Assembly (NCBI GenBank): GCA_948567375.1
Contig: OX419762.1
Location: 55,260,841 to 55,324,840 of the forward strand
Direction of reading: 5' to 3'
DNA length: 64,000 bases
From: Lunularia cruciata
Taxonomy: Eukaryota; Streptophyta; Marchantiopsida; Lunulariales; Lunulariaceae
The notes under the pieces were generated by a model. It made no database searches. It was not told where the DNA came from and saw only the letters and a list, made by a program, of their open reading frames with translations. This document shows positions 51,290 to 64,000 of this stretch, in pieces; position 1 is the first letter of the stretch, and every line of letters starts with the position of its first letter. The translations under genes were made by a program, and so were the position numbers.

Positions 51290-52600
51290 AATCTCCTCGC
51301 CCCTTTTCCCGACGAGGTAAGCAACCACCTGCTCTTCTGTTGTTCAAAACCTACTCCTGCTCCTCCTCCTTTTCCTGATTATCCCTACCGCTACCAGCGA
51401 ACAAATTCGTCCACCCCTCCCAGCCGATAACAACACCAGTGCCAAGACAGCCTACGAGTCCATTCAAACAACAGTCTTCAAGTCCACCCCCTCTTGGGGC
51501 AATGCTGTAAAGCAGCGCAGGAGTAACACCAGTCTCGACCACCTCCATTGCAAAACCCTCGTCCAAACCCACAGTCCCAGTCTTTCTAGCACAAACCCCA
51601 AACCCTTGAATCCTTCCAAACTTTTAGGTTCCTCCTCGTCCTCCTCCTCTAGTTCCCGTCATCATCATCGTGCCTCCTGCACCCGCTCTTCGTTCCTTTT
51701 CCTTCCCGCCTGCGCCGCCATCCATCCTTCTCATCCTCTGCCTCGTGGACGTTCCACCAACAGCGTATTTCGTCCCGGCACTTTTTAAAATTTCCCGGTG
51801 CCAGGACCCTCCGCGCCGGGAAATTAGCACATGACGGCGGTAATTGTTTTCAAGAACAATCCCGAAAATTCCGAAAATTCCGAAAATACTCAAGCTTACC
51901 GATAACCTGGACTGCTTTTGGAGAAACTTCCGGACGTGCTCTCGACCTAATCGATTCCTGTCCCCTTCTTCAGTCTCTCGGCAAAACAAAGAAACAACAT
52001 ATCTGGCCATCTTCTTCGTGGTAGTTAGAAACCATTTGGTTTTGGCGGTTGGAGCCACTTCTCGTGTGAAATTTCTCTCCTCGTCCGTACGTCGAACGCC
52101 TCCCGGCTTCTACTCTCCCGTTTCAGTTCCGCCGGGAAATTTTCCAATCCGTGAGTATTTGAATTTTATATCACCCTCGTGCCTATCTTCATGGCTTTAT
52201 TCGTCCCGCTCCTTGTGTATGTGTGACACTTGAATCTTCCTTTCCCCAATTTAAAACCTTTGCTACCGTTATGGACCTGAACCACCTCATCTCAACTACA
52301 TTTAGATTATCTCTACAGTACTTCTTGACATTTGTCGTTTTCCTCACTTGAATTTGCGATTGCCTACAACTTTACGATATGCGAGAAAATCGTGAGTTTA
52401 CTTATTTACCGTTCTTTCCTTATGTTCTTCACACTACTGTAGTTCTGGTGCTTCTCATTTGGTCTAGGGATAAAGCACAAAAGGATATTTCAACACAGGC
52501 CACTTTAATAAATGCAATCAAGAACTACAGCATGCACATCTTGTACAACCTGTACGGGGTTAATTTCCTTTTGCTTTAAATCCAAACCAAGGATTCTTAG
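51290..52600. other. Upstream region of ANP32
   Basis: Still GC-moderate and pyrimidine-rich on the plus strand up to about 52200, then AT-rich. It probably contains the ANP32 leader and promoter. A 9-bp motif CGAAAATTC is repeated in tandem at about 51862-51890. Plus-strand ORFs here are low-complexity Ser/Pro-rich reads and are not supported as genes. Confidence 0.5.
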
Positions 52601-54177
52601 TTCCCAAGTGGAAATTACTTTTCCTTGTTCAAACTAAGTTCTTCATTATCTGGTGATATTAGGCTTCTGTATTTATATTGCATATATTTTATCAAAAAAA
52701 TATCTGTAGTGTTAACGAAAAATGGGTCTACGGAAAGCACAATTGTTATAGAGCGGACAAGGTATAGGTAAGACTTCTGAATAAGTTGAATCTAATAAAA
52801 TATTAACTGAGATGGCACAAATAGTAGTATAGAATGGATCCCAGGGGACGCGAATTTAGTATTAATCCTTGAGTCCATAAATCCATGGTTTGGGTATCCG
52901 ATCCATGATATGGCATCCAAATAGCATGGTATCACCTATGCCCCCAAACCAAACCAACTTCCAGTAATATTTAGTTCAAACGATAATCTCATGGTCTTAT
53001 AATACTCGTAAATCAACGAGTTTTAGAATCGATACTATTTGAATCCATGGTGATACAAATTTATGCGTTGAGAAGGAGTGCTGCTTGGACTGGTTTCTGA
53101 GGTCGGGTGGAGTGCATCTGCCTCATTTGAATTCAAGAAAGTTGATTAATTCAAAAAGTAATGTAAAATATTATAATATGAAATAATATCAATTCAAACA
53201 AATTATTATTATATATATTACATCGTGGATTGCAGCTTAAATTACACTTCTCTTTCTCATAATTTAATTTTTAGTAATATATCTCATATTTATTCTTGCT
53301 ATCAAACTACCAAAAATAGTGATATGTTATGCCAATGGATGAACTACCGAAGTTTCATTATTGTATGAAGTTGAGAGCAAACTCGATTAGATCAATATGA
53401 TATACAAAGTAAAGAATCGACCTTAGTAAAAAAATTATTATATTTTAATATTATTTCTTATCAAATAAAATCATTAAGAAAATCTCAAATGGCTCCAAAA
53501 CATTTATAAAAATAATAATAAACTCTCAAATCTTTGTAAATCATTCTTCACCCAACTTGAAATACAAATTTTACAAACGGATTTTCTTCATTTATACATC
53601 ATGTTAAAAGTGAACAAAAATTATTTAAAAATGATGAAATCAAGGCTTCGTCCTTTTAACACTGAACTCATTCATTCGTCCACCTTCTAACGTTAGAAAG
53701 ATCTAGGAGATAAAATTCTTCACTATATCAATATACTTTACTACCTATCAGATTGAAGTAACCCCTGCAACTAGGTAAGAAACAACACACATATACCGTT
53801 TAATAGTAAAGATTCATATAATTTTATTCATAAATCTTTAGTAAGTAATCTTTTGTTTCAATACATAGAGGCAGTAATCTTGGGATTTATAAAACATATA
53901 GAATGCCTGGGAATCCAACCCAGTGTGTACTAATCGAACTCTATACTTATGCTTTTGTTTTTAAAAATGTTTTATAATGAATTTAATTTATTGAATGCTA
54001 TGTAACCTTTTCTTATGCTTGTATTTCTTCAGCCAGCCATACGTTTGAAATTAACCCCCGTTCGGACCCATATAAAGACCTTCCCATTTAGACACTAGAA
54101 AACCAAAAACATACGCATTTAGCCATACACGTCCAAGATGTATTGAGATGGACATTAATTATGAAGACCTAACCTAA

Positions 54178-54285
54178 TACATTCAAATGGAGCTTAGAAC
54201 CATTTTACCCCCTATGTCTTTTTCTTGATGGGTCTTCCCATCCTTCTTGTTATCCTCCGCGGTCGCCATTTTCTCTCGGATACAA
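54178..54285 (-). repeat. Dispersed repeat copy C with 28-aa mini-ORF
   Basis: An ATG at 54269 opens 28 codons, starting MATAEDNKKDGKTHQ and containing GGKMVLSS, and ends at 54183. DNA upstream and downstream of the ATG matches copies A, B and E. It is closest to copy B. Confidence 0.7.
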
Positions 54286-57264
54286 GCACTCCTGAACCTC
54301 CTTGTATAGGAGAGACGGCAGAGGTCCGACTTTCTTATTTTGTCATGTTTCATTTGTATTGACATTCATGTTGTTTCAAACGCAGAGATAAATATGTCAT
54401 TGGGTTCTTATATTTTAAGGTATTATCTAATGCTATTTGTCACAATCATCTAGAGCGCCCACGTTATTCATGCTAGTTCGTTCATATCAATTATTAGGCA
54501 AAGTTTAATTAATCTAGATAGATCAAATAGATCCATAGTTATTCCTTACATTGCTTCCTTACTTTTCAGTTTAATTGATTCAGATAGAATTTAACAATTT
54601 AATAGAATCTAACAAATTTTAACTGTAGTATACTAGTCAGAAATAGAAACAGATCTTAGCGATGCTCTTATAATCTCTCGCCACACATTTAGATATAAAA
54701 TCTTGTAATGTTTACCTTTTCTTGCTATGAAACCAACTCATTCATGAAAAGTTTGATTTTCTAGTTTAAATTTATGGCCTCTATGTATTTTGAATCAAGA
54801 ATAAAATTGATTCTTATAATCAAAGGACAAAAGCTCAATTTATCTAGAGCTAGCTTGTTTAATATAACTGCACACAAATATTAAAAATAACATAGCTAAT
54901 TAAATAAAATTTAAAGATGTTATAAATACTATTTTAAGCTCAAGAACATTGATTTAAAAGGGTTCTTTTTGTAAAAAGGTACCTACCCAAATAGTTAACA
55001 CTTTATGTGAATGTTACTTAATTCATCATGGAGATATCTTACAAACCGTGTAATCTATGGATAATCATTGTTTTAAACAGACACACCAGGGAAAATAGTT
55101 TTTGAATATTGTCTTTGTCAATATTTGCTTTTTCTAATGTAGATGTTACTATCCAATCATGGATACAAAACGAATATGTACTATTATAACTATTCTTTCA
55201 TGGCAGATTCAAAATATGCTATTCAAATTTTCACCGTTTTATAAGTCTCAGTTATGTTGCCAAAACTCCCCATCCTTAACCTGGCATTGCTGATTAACCA
55301 AACTTCACGACAAAGTTTGGGTTTTTGATTTATACTTGACAAGCTCACAGATGATTTATAGTTAAGAATTAGATGTTGGTATAACATGCTATAAAATTTG
55401 CATATTTCCACCATATGCTGTAAATTTACAATTAAACCATGCCAATATAAACATAAAATAATGCAATCAAAATATTAATGTTTATGAACCTAATGTAACA
55501 ATCAGAAGAAATGCTAATTCTCTTATACTTATATATGTTCAAAAGTGACTAGTATCAATGATGTTTTAGACTCATTAGATAATAGTAACAAAATTAGTGA
55601 TAATAATCTCAACTACAATTCATAGTAGCCTAAACTCATGCTTCAAATATATTAATAGTTGTTGGCTGAAATTTTGAAATTAGAAATAGCATAGTAAAAA
55701 TTTAGTGATGATAATTTCAATAAGTAATTATATATTAATTACTAAATATATATTTATTTATTTATCTATTTATATTATTAAAAAATTAAGATAAGAAGTA
55801 AAAGAGTCATACAAATTTGAAGTGTTTTACACAAACTTTATATAAATAAATTTTTTATCACATAATAATTTTTTTCATTTATTTTTTTCATTTTTGGAAT
55901 AAATATTTCAGTATTTGAGTAGTTGGATTATCCCTTTTCTAGTTCTTGTTTACCTCTTGACAACTTTATTTGCTAGTTTTCATTGAGCATTAGTTGAGCA
56001 ATAGTTACAAGAAAAGTGGATTTTGATTTGATTCTTTATATTTATATATCTTATATTTGTTTTGATTTTTTAGTAATATCTTCAATTTCTCTTTGTATTG
56101 TTCTTTCATATTATGTATCTTAAAATCTTTACAATATAATGATAAATAGTTTGAATGATATGTTTTAAATATAGAATCTCTAGAGTACTACATGGTTGTA
56201 ACCATGAACTTGTTCTTGAATGTTAATACAATCTATAATAGTTGAAAATTTTAACCTTCACAACTCCTTACAAAAATACATTTGTTTTATATTTTTATAA
56301 TTATCACAATTTTTATTTACAAATTTTTAATATAATTCAATTGCTAATAAGAATGATATTTTTAGTCTTCTCAACAAAAACCTATAATCTACATTGTGTT
56401 GATTCTTATTTAAAATATTATGAATTAAATAATAGTTTGTAGCCTTTGTTACAATTATATTATTTATGTATGAATCCATTTTCTTTGTAGCTAAAGTGGG
56501 CTCAACATCTTATATGTTCAGCAACAAGCAATCTTTTCCATCTGAAGCTAGCTTAATATTGTTCATATTATATATCCTTTAATAGATTATTTCAGTTATA
56601 TTTCAAGATGGATCATCAAGCTTGATATGCAATAAGTTTAATTTATTAAGTATAGGAAATATTATCCCATATATAATAATATTGAGTTAGTAGGAACTAA
56701 CAAATTAGTAGAATAAGTTGAATATAGTAAAATGAAGGTAGAATTTACATATATATAAGAATTTTTAGAACTTTCTAGAAGAATCTATGAAGCTTGTTGG
56801 TAGAATGTTCTAGAAGTATTAGAGAAGCTTATATGAACTTCACAAGGATGGAGTAATTTGTACATTGAGTAAATGGCTAGCTTAGCTTGCATGTCAACTA
56901 GGCGGCACTTTGAGAAAGGTGGATTCTAAATAAACCTTCATTTGAAGCTTATTGGAAGTCTTGTATGTAGTTTCTCTATAAATACCAAAGCCAAAACTCA
57001 TGATATGCATATGGAGTTGCATTCAATTTGAGAGTTCTAAGGTGATCTTCCATTCTCTAATTTCATTCCTTGGTCTTCTGCACAATAGTAGCAATATTAC
57101 CAACATATTTGGAGCATTTATAATCAATTAGACTTGTTATCTTATATCAAATATCATTTTATGTATCTCTCTTAAAAATTAAAAGAAATAATTTACAAAT
57201 AAAAATATATACTAACTCTCACTCTTGTCTTAACTAAAGAAAGACAATCTAACATACATCATTG

Positions 57265-57386
57265 GCTTAATTGAAAGATGACTATATGAGGTTTGCAATA
57301 ATGTATGTTAAGAAAAGAAACACAAGCTTAATTGAAAGATGACTATATGAAGTTTGCAATAATGTATATTAAGAAATTAAATACAT
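57265..57386 (+). repeat. Tandem duplication, 61-bp unit
   Basis: GCTTAATTGAAAGATGACTA begins at 57265 and again at 57326; the two units differ at very few positions and both end in AATGTAT(G/A)TTAAGAAA. It lies just downstream of the degenerate retrotransposon. Confidence 0.85.
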
Positions 57387-57540
57387 ATTTGTACTATGTA
57401 AGATTTGTACTATACTATGTTTGTACTATATAAGATTGAATGTTTGGTCTAAGAAGAAATGACATCTTGAATCATATGGGAGATTTTAGCTCATTTTTAA
57501 TATATCATTATTAGTTGATTTTTTTTAATGATTTCACATT

Positions 57541-58190
57541 ATTGTGCATTTATACATCAATACACAACATACATCAATGTTAACATACTACACCATAGAA
57601 GCACAATTCATATAAAAGTCAAACATGAACTCTAAAGTACCACAATAATTAGTTCAGTTCACACGTGAATCACACTCAACTCGGATCATAACTCAAAACT
57701 CAACTCAATAATCTGCAAACAATGTGCATTGATTACAATCAAGCCACACCCACTCTAGCTAAGATATTCCAAGTGAAGCTCGCCAGTCTTTGACCACCAT
57801 AGCCAAGAACTAAAAAACTCAACATCAAAGAAGTGAACTTTCCAAAGCTACACTTCAAAGATATACCCCTCTGCTCAACTTGGATCTCTAACCCTAACAA
57901 TGCCACCGACATTCCATCTAATGGTGCAAATAGTGCAAGTGACATTGGGTCCAATGGTGTGCTTTGTAGCCCTACCATGAAATCTAGTGGTTGCCACTAA
58001 GTAGTCTTTAAGCAACTACTAATATGACTATAATTGCCAAAGACTGTCATTCCAATGTTTGAGCAAACTAGCTTTAGCACTACAAATATTGTGCATATAT
58101 ACATTGCTACAAAACATACATCTTTGTAAACATCAAACACTATAAAAGCACAACTCATATAAAAATGATATATGAGCTTCTAATGTACCA
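57541..58190 (+). repeat. Pair of diverged direct repeats, about 105 bp, 547 bp apart
   Basis: 57541-57648 and 58088-58190 share ATTGTGCAT-TATACAT, ACATACATC, TA-AAGCACAA-TCATATAAAA and a final GTACCACAAT. They flank the 3' part of the retrotransposon relic. They may be an internal duplication of the element or LTR remnants; neither is proven. Confidence 0.55.
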
Positions 58191-61100
58191 CAATCACCTT
58201 CTAGTTGAAAATTAGGTCTCTCTAAGTACAAATAGCCATCTACTCCAAGTATGTGATATACCCTATGGTGGTAAAGATCAAGAGGTTGAGTGCTATTGAG
58301 ACCTATTGTTAGTAACCTATTTGCAATCTATATCACATAAAGAGTGAACTAGCTATAAGTAAAGTACATCAAGGACATAACCACTATCTTTGAGGAAGCA
58401 CCATGAGAAGAAGAGTCAAACATGCCATATGCCATCTTCTCAAACAACTATCACACACCAACATAATAGCAACTCTACCAAAACATCTACATAACATACA
58501 CCACAAGCTTGCATGTACAATTACCAAGCTTGGGTCCATCAATTTTTAGGAAGTGGCATGGTGACACAATTGCACATATGATCCTTTCAAAAAGCACCTT
58601 TACGTTCTTCTAACACGAGGACTCCAAAAGGCAAAACCTCATGCACTTTCAAGATAGTGTGGCATAAAGTTACATCAAGTGTTGTTGGTGCAAATTTTTT
58701 GTAGATATACATAATTACTTGGATGAAATTGATAGATCAAGGGGCCATAACCTCCTCCTCAAATAGTAGCTTAATGTAAGGTATCCTTATGTTGAGCAAT
58801 CACTAAGTTCTTAAAGGCCATTGATATCACTCTCCAAAAGATCTCTACTTGTTAAGAACATGTGCTCACCCATATGTTTATATCATCCAAGTCCAAAACT
58901 ACAATAACATCATGATGAATGGTTGCAAGTATATCTAGATCTTATCTATAAAGTAGAAATAAAGGAGAGAAGGATGCTAAGAAGGCTTGTTGGCTAAACT
59001 AATAGTCCATGGCCAACAAGGCAGTCAAAGATTCCAATCTCCCAAGTGGTCTATCTACAAATTATGCTCTAACTATACAATAAATAATGCTCTAACTTGG
59101 TCAAAAACCACACATTTAGCAACAGATTGTTGTACATTGGTATGTATACCACACCACCAACAATGACTCTAGAGTAAGCTATATGTATGATTTAATCCAA
59201 AATTTCCTAGCTCCTCATCAGCATGATGTTCTAATTGTGGTCCCTAAGATGGAAGTGGTACTAATTTCATTTATCATCCTCCCATACAAGAAGTTGTTTG
59301 CACTTCAATCTAAACCGCTTGGCTTGTCTCAAACATTGTCTCCTTCCTTGGTACCAATTGTGCCACCCACAACACCAATGCAAAGATAATCCATCATTAA
59401 GACATCATCACAAATGTCTCACTAACTAATATCAATATCTCCACCCTTTGGATTTGTGACTTCAACAACTCTTCTTGTCTATATTGAGAGAGATACTATC
59501 AAAGCTTTAGAAAATATAAGTAGAAAGTAGATGCATGCTAAGTTTGCACCATATCCTTATATATCATACCATGCTAATGTGCTCTAGTTTGATCTTACTG
59601 GTTGGTAGGTTTCTACTTGACCCATTTGCATCATGGTTCACTAGTCAAGGTTTATGAATAACAATGAAATCATACTCACATAAAATCAAAGCACATTGTG
59701 CAAGGTTACCTAAAAGCTTGTTAGACTCCATCAACCACTTTAGTGGTTTATGATTAATGATGAGAGTGAAAGGATTATCAAGTAGGTAACTTTAGGAATG
59801 TGCTACTACTCACACTACTGCTAAGCATTCTCTCATATATGAACTATACTTTATCTCCATTGAATTGTTGGAATGACTAGTATAGGTTACCACAAACTCC
59901 TTCTCTTTATCATCATGTTGGGTGAGCATTGCTCCAAGCCCAAACATAATCCAATCAATATGAACCTTGAATGTTCATCCTTTGATCTATTTCTTGAGAA
60001 TTGAAGCAAATGTCAACCTCTCCTTGAGCTTTATAAAATCTCTCTCTTGCTTATCTCCCTAATGCCACTTAATATTCTTTAGCCATAGACTAACAATTGC
60101 AGCCTTCTCCAGCATAAAGAGTTGCGCACTAAAGTCTAATAAGACCCTTTGTGGTATATAGACCTTCCTTAAAGGTCTCACCAAACAAAAAATTCCACTT
60201 TGGTTGTCCAATATTATAACTTTAGGTATGAACCAAGCTCACTCAAATGCCGGTCTAACTAGTAACTCCTCCAACCTAGCAATTAATGCTTTCTACAAAC
60301 CATTGGTTGTTGAAAGGATCCCATACTCCTCAATTAAGTCAAATCCACCATCAACCACCTTTGCTCTATAACTAAGAACACATCATCCCTAAAGTTAGAA
60401 CATTGGAGTTGGGTCAACTCCCAATGTAAACATGTCATTGGATGAGAAAAAATAGAGCACATAATCAACTAAGCCACTCCCAACATCACGTTAGACTCAA
60501 TTTGTGTAGTAGTAGGTGAATGACTAGTATCTAGTCCATCATGCACTCCATCACTACCTATTACACCTGCACTAGGATGTTTAGGAGCCATAGATATTGT
60601 TTGTAGTACCTCAAAGAATTTGAAAGACTAGGGAAGTCTAACATGTCTACCAACCTTTGTTTTTTGTGGGTCTAACTCCATTGATGCTCATCTAGGCTTT
60701 AGAGAAAATATTGCACTCCTAGCCATTATGGCAGATGCATCTACCATAGGGACTTTATGCATTGCTTGATATCCAATACATCTCTGTCACTACCATAAGA
60801 AGTGGAAGCCTTAGCACTTGAATTTGATCTCCTTTGAGCTATTTCCATGCTAGTCAATCTATACTCCAATTGTTCAATCTAAGTAGCCATGGTTTTATTA
60901 GAACAATAGGTAGATATTGAGCTCTTACCAAGTGAAGGTTCTCTATTTCCACCTCTACCATCTTTTCCTCCATGACCTAGAGCTTCTCTACCACCTACCA
61001 TAGCAGCCGTGCAACTCTCTAACTTTGAGTGGAGTTCAAAGCATCAATCACTTGTATGACCAAATCTATGGCCAGGGTCACACTATCTTTGAGTTGGCTA

Positions 61101-62100
61101 TAACGCTCTGAAGGTATCATGCCCACTACCTTGGAAGCACTCTCTTTTGTAATGAGGTCCACCACAAGTCCATCAAGCAACACCACCACCACTAGTTGAT
61201 CCAAAAATAAGGGTAAAGGTCTAAGCACACTAGGCCCTCCACTTGCTCCATAAGATCCAAATTGTCCACTCTATGCTCAAAAGCCAATACAATGTGTTGC
61301 ATTCCATTGCACTTTGGAAGAAATTAAAATAGTAGATGACATCTCCTTACCAAATTCAAATGTCACTACTCTCTCCTCCACCATGTTAGACTCAATATGC
61401 TCAACTAAACCAAAAACCACTACCAAAGTTGATGAGATAGCCTACAACAATGTAACATCACGTACTCTATGTTGTAGCTCTTTGTCCAATATCCCATATC
61501 CAAACTAGATTGCTTATGCCTCATTAACTCTTTAATGAAATTTATCAGTCATCTTATACAAGTATATGCCTCATATTAGCTCTCTCTAGTCTTTGGCTAG
61601 AACTCTTGTAAGCTTTTCAACTTGTCAATCTGCACTCCTTGGTAGTTTTTCCTCAAGCACTAGAAGAACCTCACCATGGGGTTAAACCTTAGTACTACAC
61701 CACCTCTTGCAATAGTACATCCTCTCATAGTAGCACCATCTCCAACAAGTGCACCTCCACTAGATACACTAATGTTACTAAAGCTAAAACTTCTAGGTAC
61801 TACCAATTTACCCTTAGAAACCAAGCTTGAAGCAATAGAGATGTAGTTCGGAAACCAATATTGTCTCCACAGCTCAATCTTCTCAAATTGAATGCTCCTA
61901 ATTTCATGGTAATCATCCATCAATGGACCTTCCAAGTGAACAACCCTTTTTACGCCATGAAGGATGTGAACAAAGTTGGGTTTTGCATCTTTCGTAGATC
62001 TTACCAACTATCAAACTCCTAGATGAAGTCATCTAACTCAATTGTACTCATTATACCAAAATAGCACATGGGGCTTTTGGAGGTTCCATAAATCTAATCC
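57600..62100 (-). mobile_element. Degenerate Ty3/gypsy LTR retrotransposon
   Basis: Read on the minus strand, about 60130-59580 gives a recognisable gypsy RT-end and RNase H: KLKERLTFASIL, GLGAMLTQHDDKEKEFV, YSSYMRECLAVV, DNPFTLIINHKPLKWLMESN and LCEYDFIVIHKP, interrupted by stop codons. Upstream (about 62000-60400) is a long, mostly open gag-like stretch with no named domain, including QIEQLEYRLTSMEIAQRRS. Downstream (59500-57700) is the expected integrase position, but no zinc-finger or DDE motif could be confirmed. The reverse-transcriptase core with its YxDD box is missing between gag-like and RNase H sequence. No clear LTR pair was found. The element is inactive. Confidence 0.75.
59580..60130 (-). 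pseudogene. RNase H domain relic of a Ty3/gypsy polyprotein
   Basis: The most conserved part of the retrotransposon relic. The block FTLIINHKPLKWLMESNKLL, then LAQCALILCEYDF, matches plant gypsy RNase H, with I-N-H replacing the usual D-H. A stop follows HKP, and another is in the AVV-VAH segment. At least three in-frame stops show it is not translated as a unit. Confidence 0.8.
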
Positions 62101-64000
62101 ATGTCCCACAACAATAGTATGGACACACTACGAGCACTCTCAATTGAATTAACACTCTTGGCAAACTCCAAATTGGAATCAAGCTTCTCATTCATTAGGA
62201 CCTAAGATACGGGCTCAAGTACCACTTTGTGTAAACCCATTAAATACTACAGCAAAATCTCTTCTAGAATCCTCAAATAACTCTATCATGATGATGTATT
62301 GCAATTGTAACCATTAAGTATCATCACCAAGTGCCACACATCAATGTAACTCTAACTATGACAATTACACTATGGGAAAGGAAACCTAAAAACCTACCAT
62401 CACAACACCCACTCTTAAAATCTATAGGCTATTGCTTCTTACCTCATAGAAGAGAAACATAGGTAGTTTGATTGGTCATCCCTCCAACCTCACTACCAAG
62501 CCATTAGAGAACCAACTATCAAAAAATCAAGGCAACTCATATACACATAATGCACGAATAAGAAGTAGAATGGATTGGTTCCAAACACAAGAAATCAAAA
62601 TGATGACACTCTATCTCACAAATCAAAACCGGATTGACTAAGCCATCATTTGGCATTTGACATAAAAGGAATTCTACCAAGGTCACCAAAGATGTGATCA
62701 AATATCATTTCCTAACCAAAGCTACATGAGTATGTGTATCAATCTACTAAACATAATAATCAAAATTCACAATAGGATATGGTGATAATCAAATTTTTTA
62801 CTATTAACCAACTAGAAGACATTGCAAAATCTTGGTGGAAATATAAAGTGGAGTGAGAAAAATGTGATACACAAGGAGTAATATTGGATTGAATTGCAAA
62901 TTTGAAACAAGTTTGTAAATAATTATGTACTTCAATTTTAGAATACTCTTGTGTAAATTCCGTATATATATGAAGCAAATTGGTTGATAATCAGATTGAA
63001 ACCTTATAAAAAAAATAGTGATGAGAAAAACCTATTTGACTAGAAGAAGCAATGAATATAGCTAAGAGTTGGATCCTTTTCTCTTCAAAACTTATGCATC
63101 CATAATATCCACAAGTCATACAAGTATACAATATACAAGGTATATAGCCATTTCATGGAGATTCATGGATTTAAATTTTCAATCAATATTCATAAGGAAT
63201 GATTATTTCAAAGTGAATGTTACTTTTATTATTAAGAACTGGATTTTTTAGAGTGAAAGTTACTTTTATTATTGAGAATCATGATATTAAATAGTAGATT
63301 GTCTATATTGCATGGTATAGACTTAACTAGTTGCATAATTTTAATATTATGAAGAAGCTATTTTCTCAAGAAAATATTAATACATCATACAATTAGTCGA
63401 GCAATTTATTATGAAATCCATTCATTTTGAAAGAATTTAGTGCTCAACAAATAAGAACTAGGTTGATTTTTTGATATGACCCAAAATCATCCTTGTAAGA
63501 TTTTGGTGGATACAAACGTTCAAATGTGTGTCAATGGGATCTGTAAAGGAGATGAGAACTTTGTTGCAATGGCGTATATTTCAATATTTTCTTAATCCAA
63601 TACTTCTGAAGATTGGACAAGCAGACATTGAGTCAAAACAATTCATATTATATATCTTTTGCACTAATATCATTCTAAATAAGATTGTACAAGAGTGTCT
63701 AAGGTAATTCATAGTTGCATCTTTGCACTATTATATCATTCTAGTACAACTTTGTTGGTTAAAATATTAAAGTTATTTTTAGTCCCATAAATTTTTTAAT
63801 AATTATTTCTATTTATAATTGATGATATGCAAGTCCATAAATTTGTTGGTAAAAATAATATAGAAAAAGGTAATTTCAAACAAATTTTTTTTCAATAATA
63901 GACAAACTTAAATATCACTATGCTATACTTGATTAGGCAAAATGAAAATTCTAAGTAGCATTATAAAACAAATTTTATATTTAGGATAAGAGGAATCTTT
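62101..64000. other. AT-rich DNA without recognisable features
   Basis: Continues the AT-rich composition beyond the retrotransposon relic. ORFs are short and low-complexity, and no repeat pair, domain or RNA gene was recognised. Confidence 0.6.

Larger units (their letters stand above)
52600..57500. other. AT-rich intergenic DNA
   Basis: Strongly AT-rich with no gene-like frame. The only recognisable pieces are dispersed-repeat copy C at 54178-54285 and the 61-bp tandem duplication at 57265-57386. Likely old, decayed repeat DNA. Confidence 0.6.

Noticed and set aside
51289..51328. An upstream extension of ANP32 starting at 51328
   Set aside because: That start is GTG, and the ATG at 51289 matches the conserved MD(E/D)AWERAV start of plant homologues.
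51606..52233. Plus-strand Ser/Pro-rich ORFs upstream of ANP32 that would make a bidirectional gene pair
   Set aside because: Low-complexity reading of pyrimidine-rich leader DNA; no exon chain or domain.

Overview
This is a nuclear land-plant contig, probably from a bryophyte such as a moss. The basis is five plant-type, intron-rich nuclear genes, including the chloroplast-division dynamin DRP5B/ARC5 and the mRNA uridylyltransferase URT1. They sit in moderately GC gene islands separated by very AT-rich DNA with decayed retroelements. The bryophyte placement is inference from gene style and spacing; the land-plant assignment is firm.

Layout. 1-2960: no recognisable gene, only a weak diverged repeat. 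2961-6365 (-): glyoxalase II, 6 coding exons. 6366-10518: divergent intergenic region with a 108-bp tandem duplication and an AT-rich block. 10519-16791 (+): DRP5B, 17 exons, 947 aa. 16792-22800: intergenic with repeats. 22939-35053 (+): URT1, with a uORF, a 772-codon low-complexity first exon, a 7.1-kb first intron filled with an array of related hairpin-bearing repeat units, and five exons for the nucleotidyltransferase. 35054-39259: intergenic with a short minisatellite. 39260-44287 (-): ABC1/ADCK (AARF) atypical kinase, 9 exons, 955 aa, with an unusual N-terminal 31-residue repeat. 44288-49397: intergenic, dispersed repeats and tRNA-like segments. 49398-51289 (-): ANP32-type acidic leucine-rich nuclear phosphoprotein, 2 exons, 468 aa. 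51290-64000: AT-rich repeat DNA; a degenerate Ty3/gypsy retrotransposon on the minus strand covers about 57.6-62.1 kb, recognised by its RNase H domain.

The five genes are unrelated housekeeping or organelle genes and do not form a cluster or operon. Exon structures were worked out by hand from GT/AG sites, reading-frame continuity and remembered family conservation; all five give uninterrupted frames. The most distinctive features are the repeat array and long foldback inside the URT1 intron, the GW/WG-bearing N-terminus of URT1, the 31-aa repeats of the kinase, a duplicated splice donor in the kinase gene, and a dispersed short repeat whose copies carry aligned mini-ORFs.
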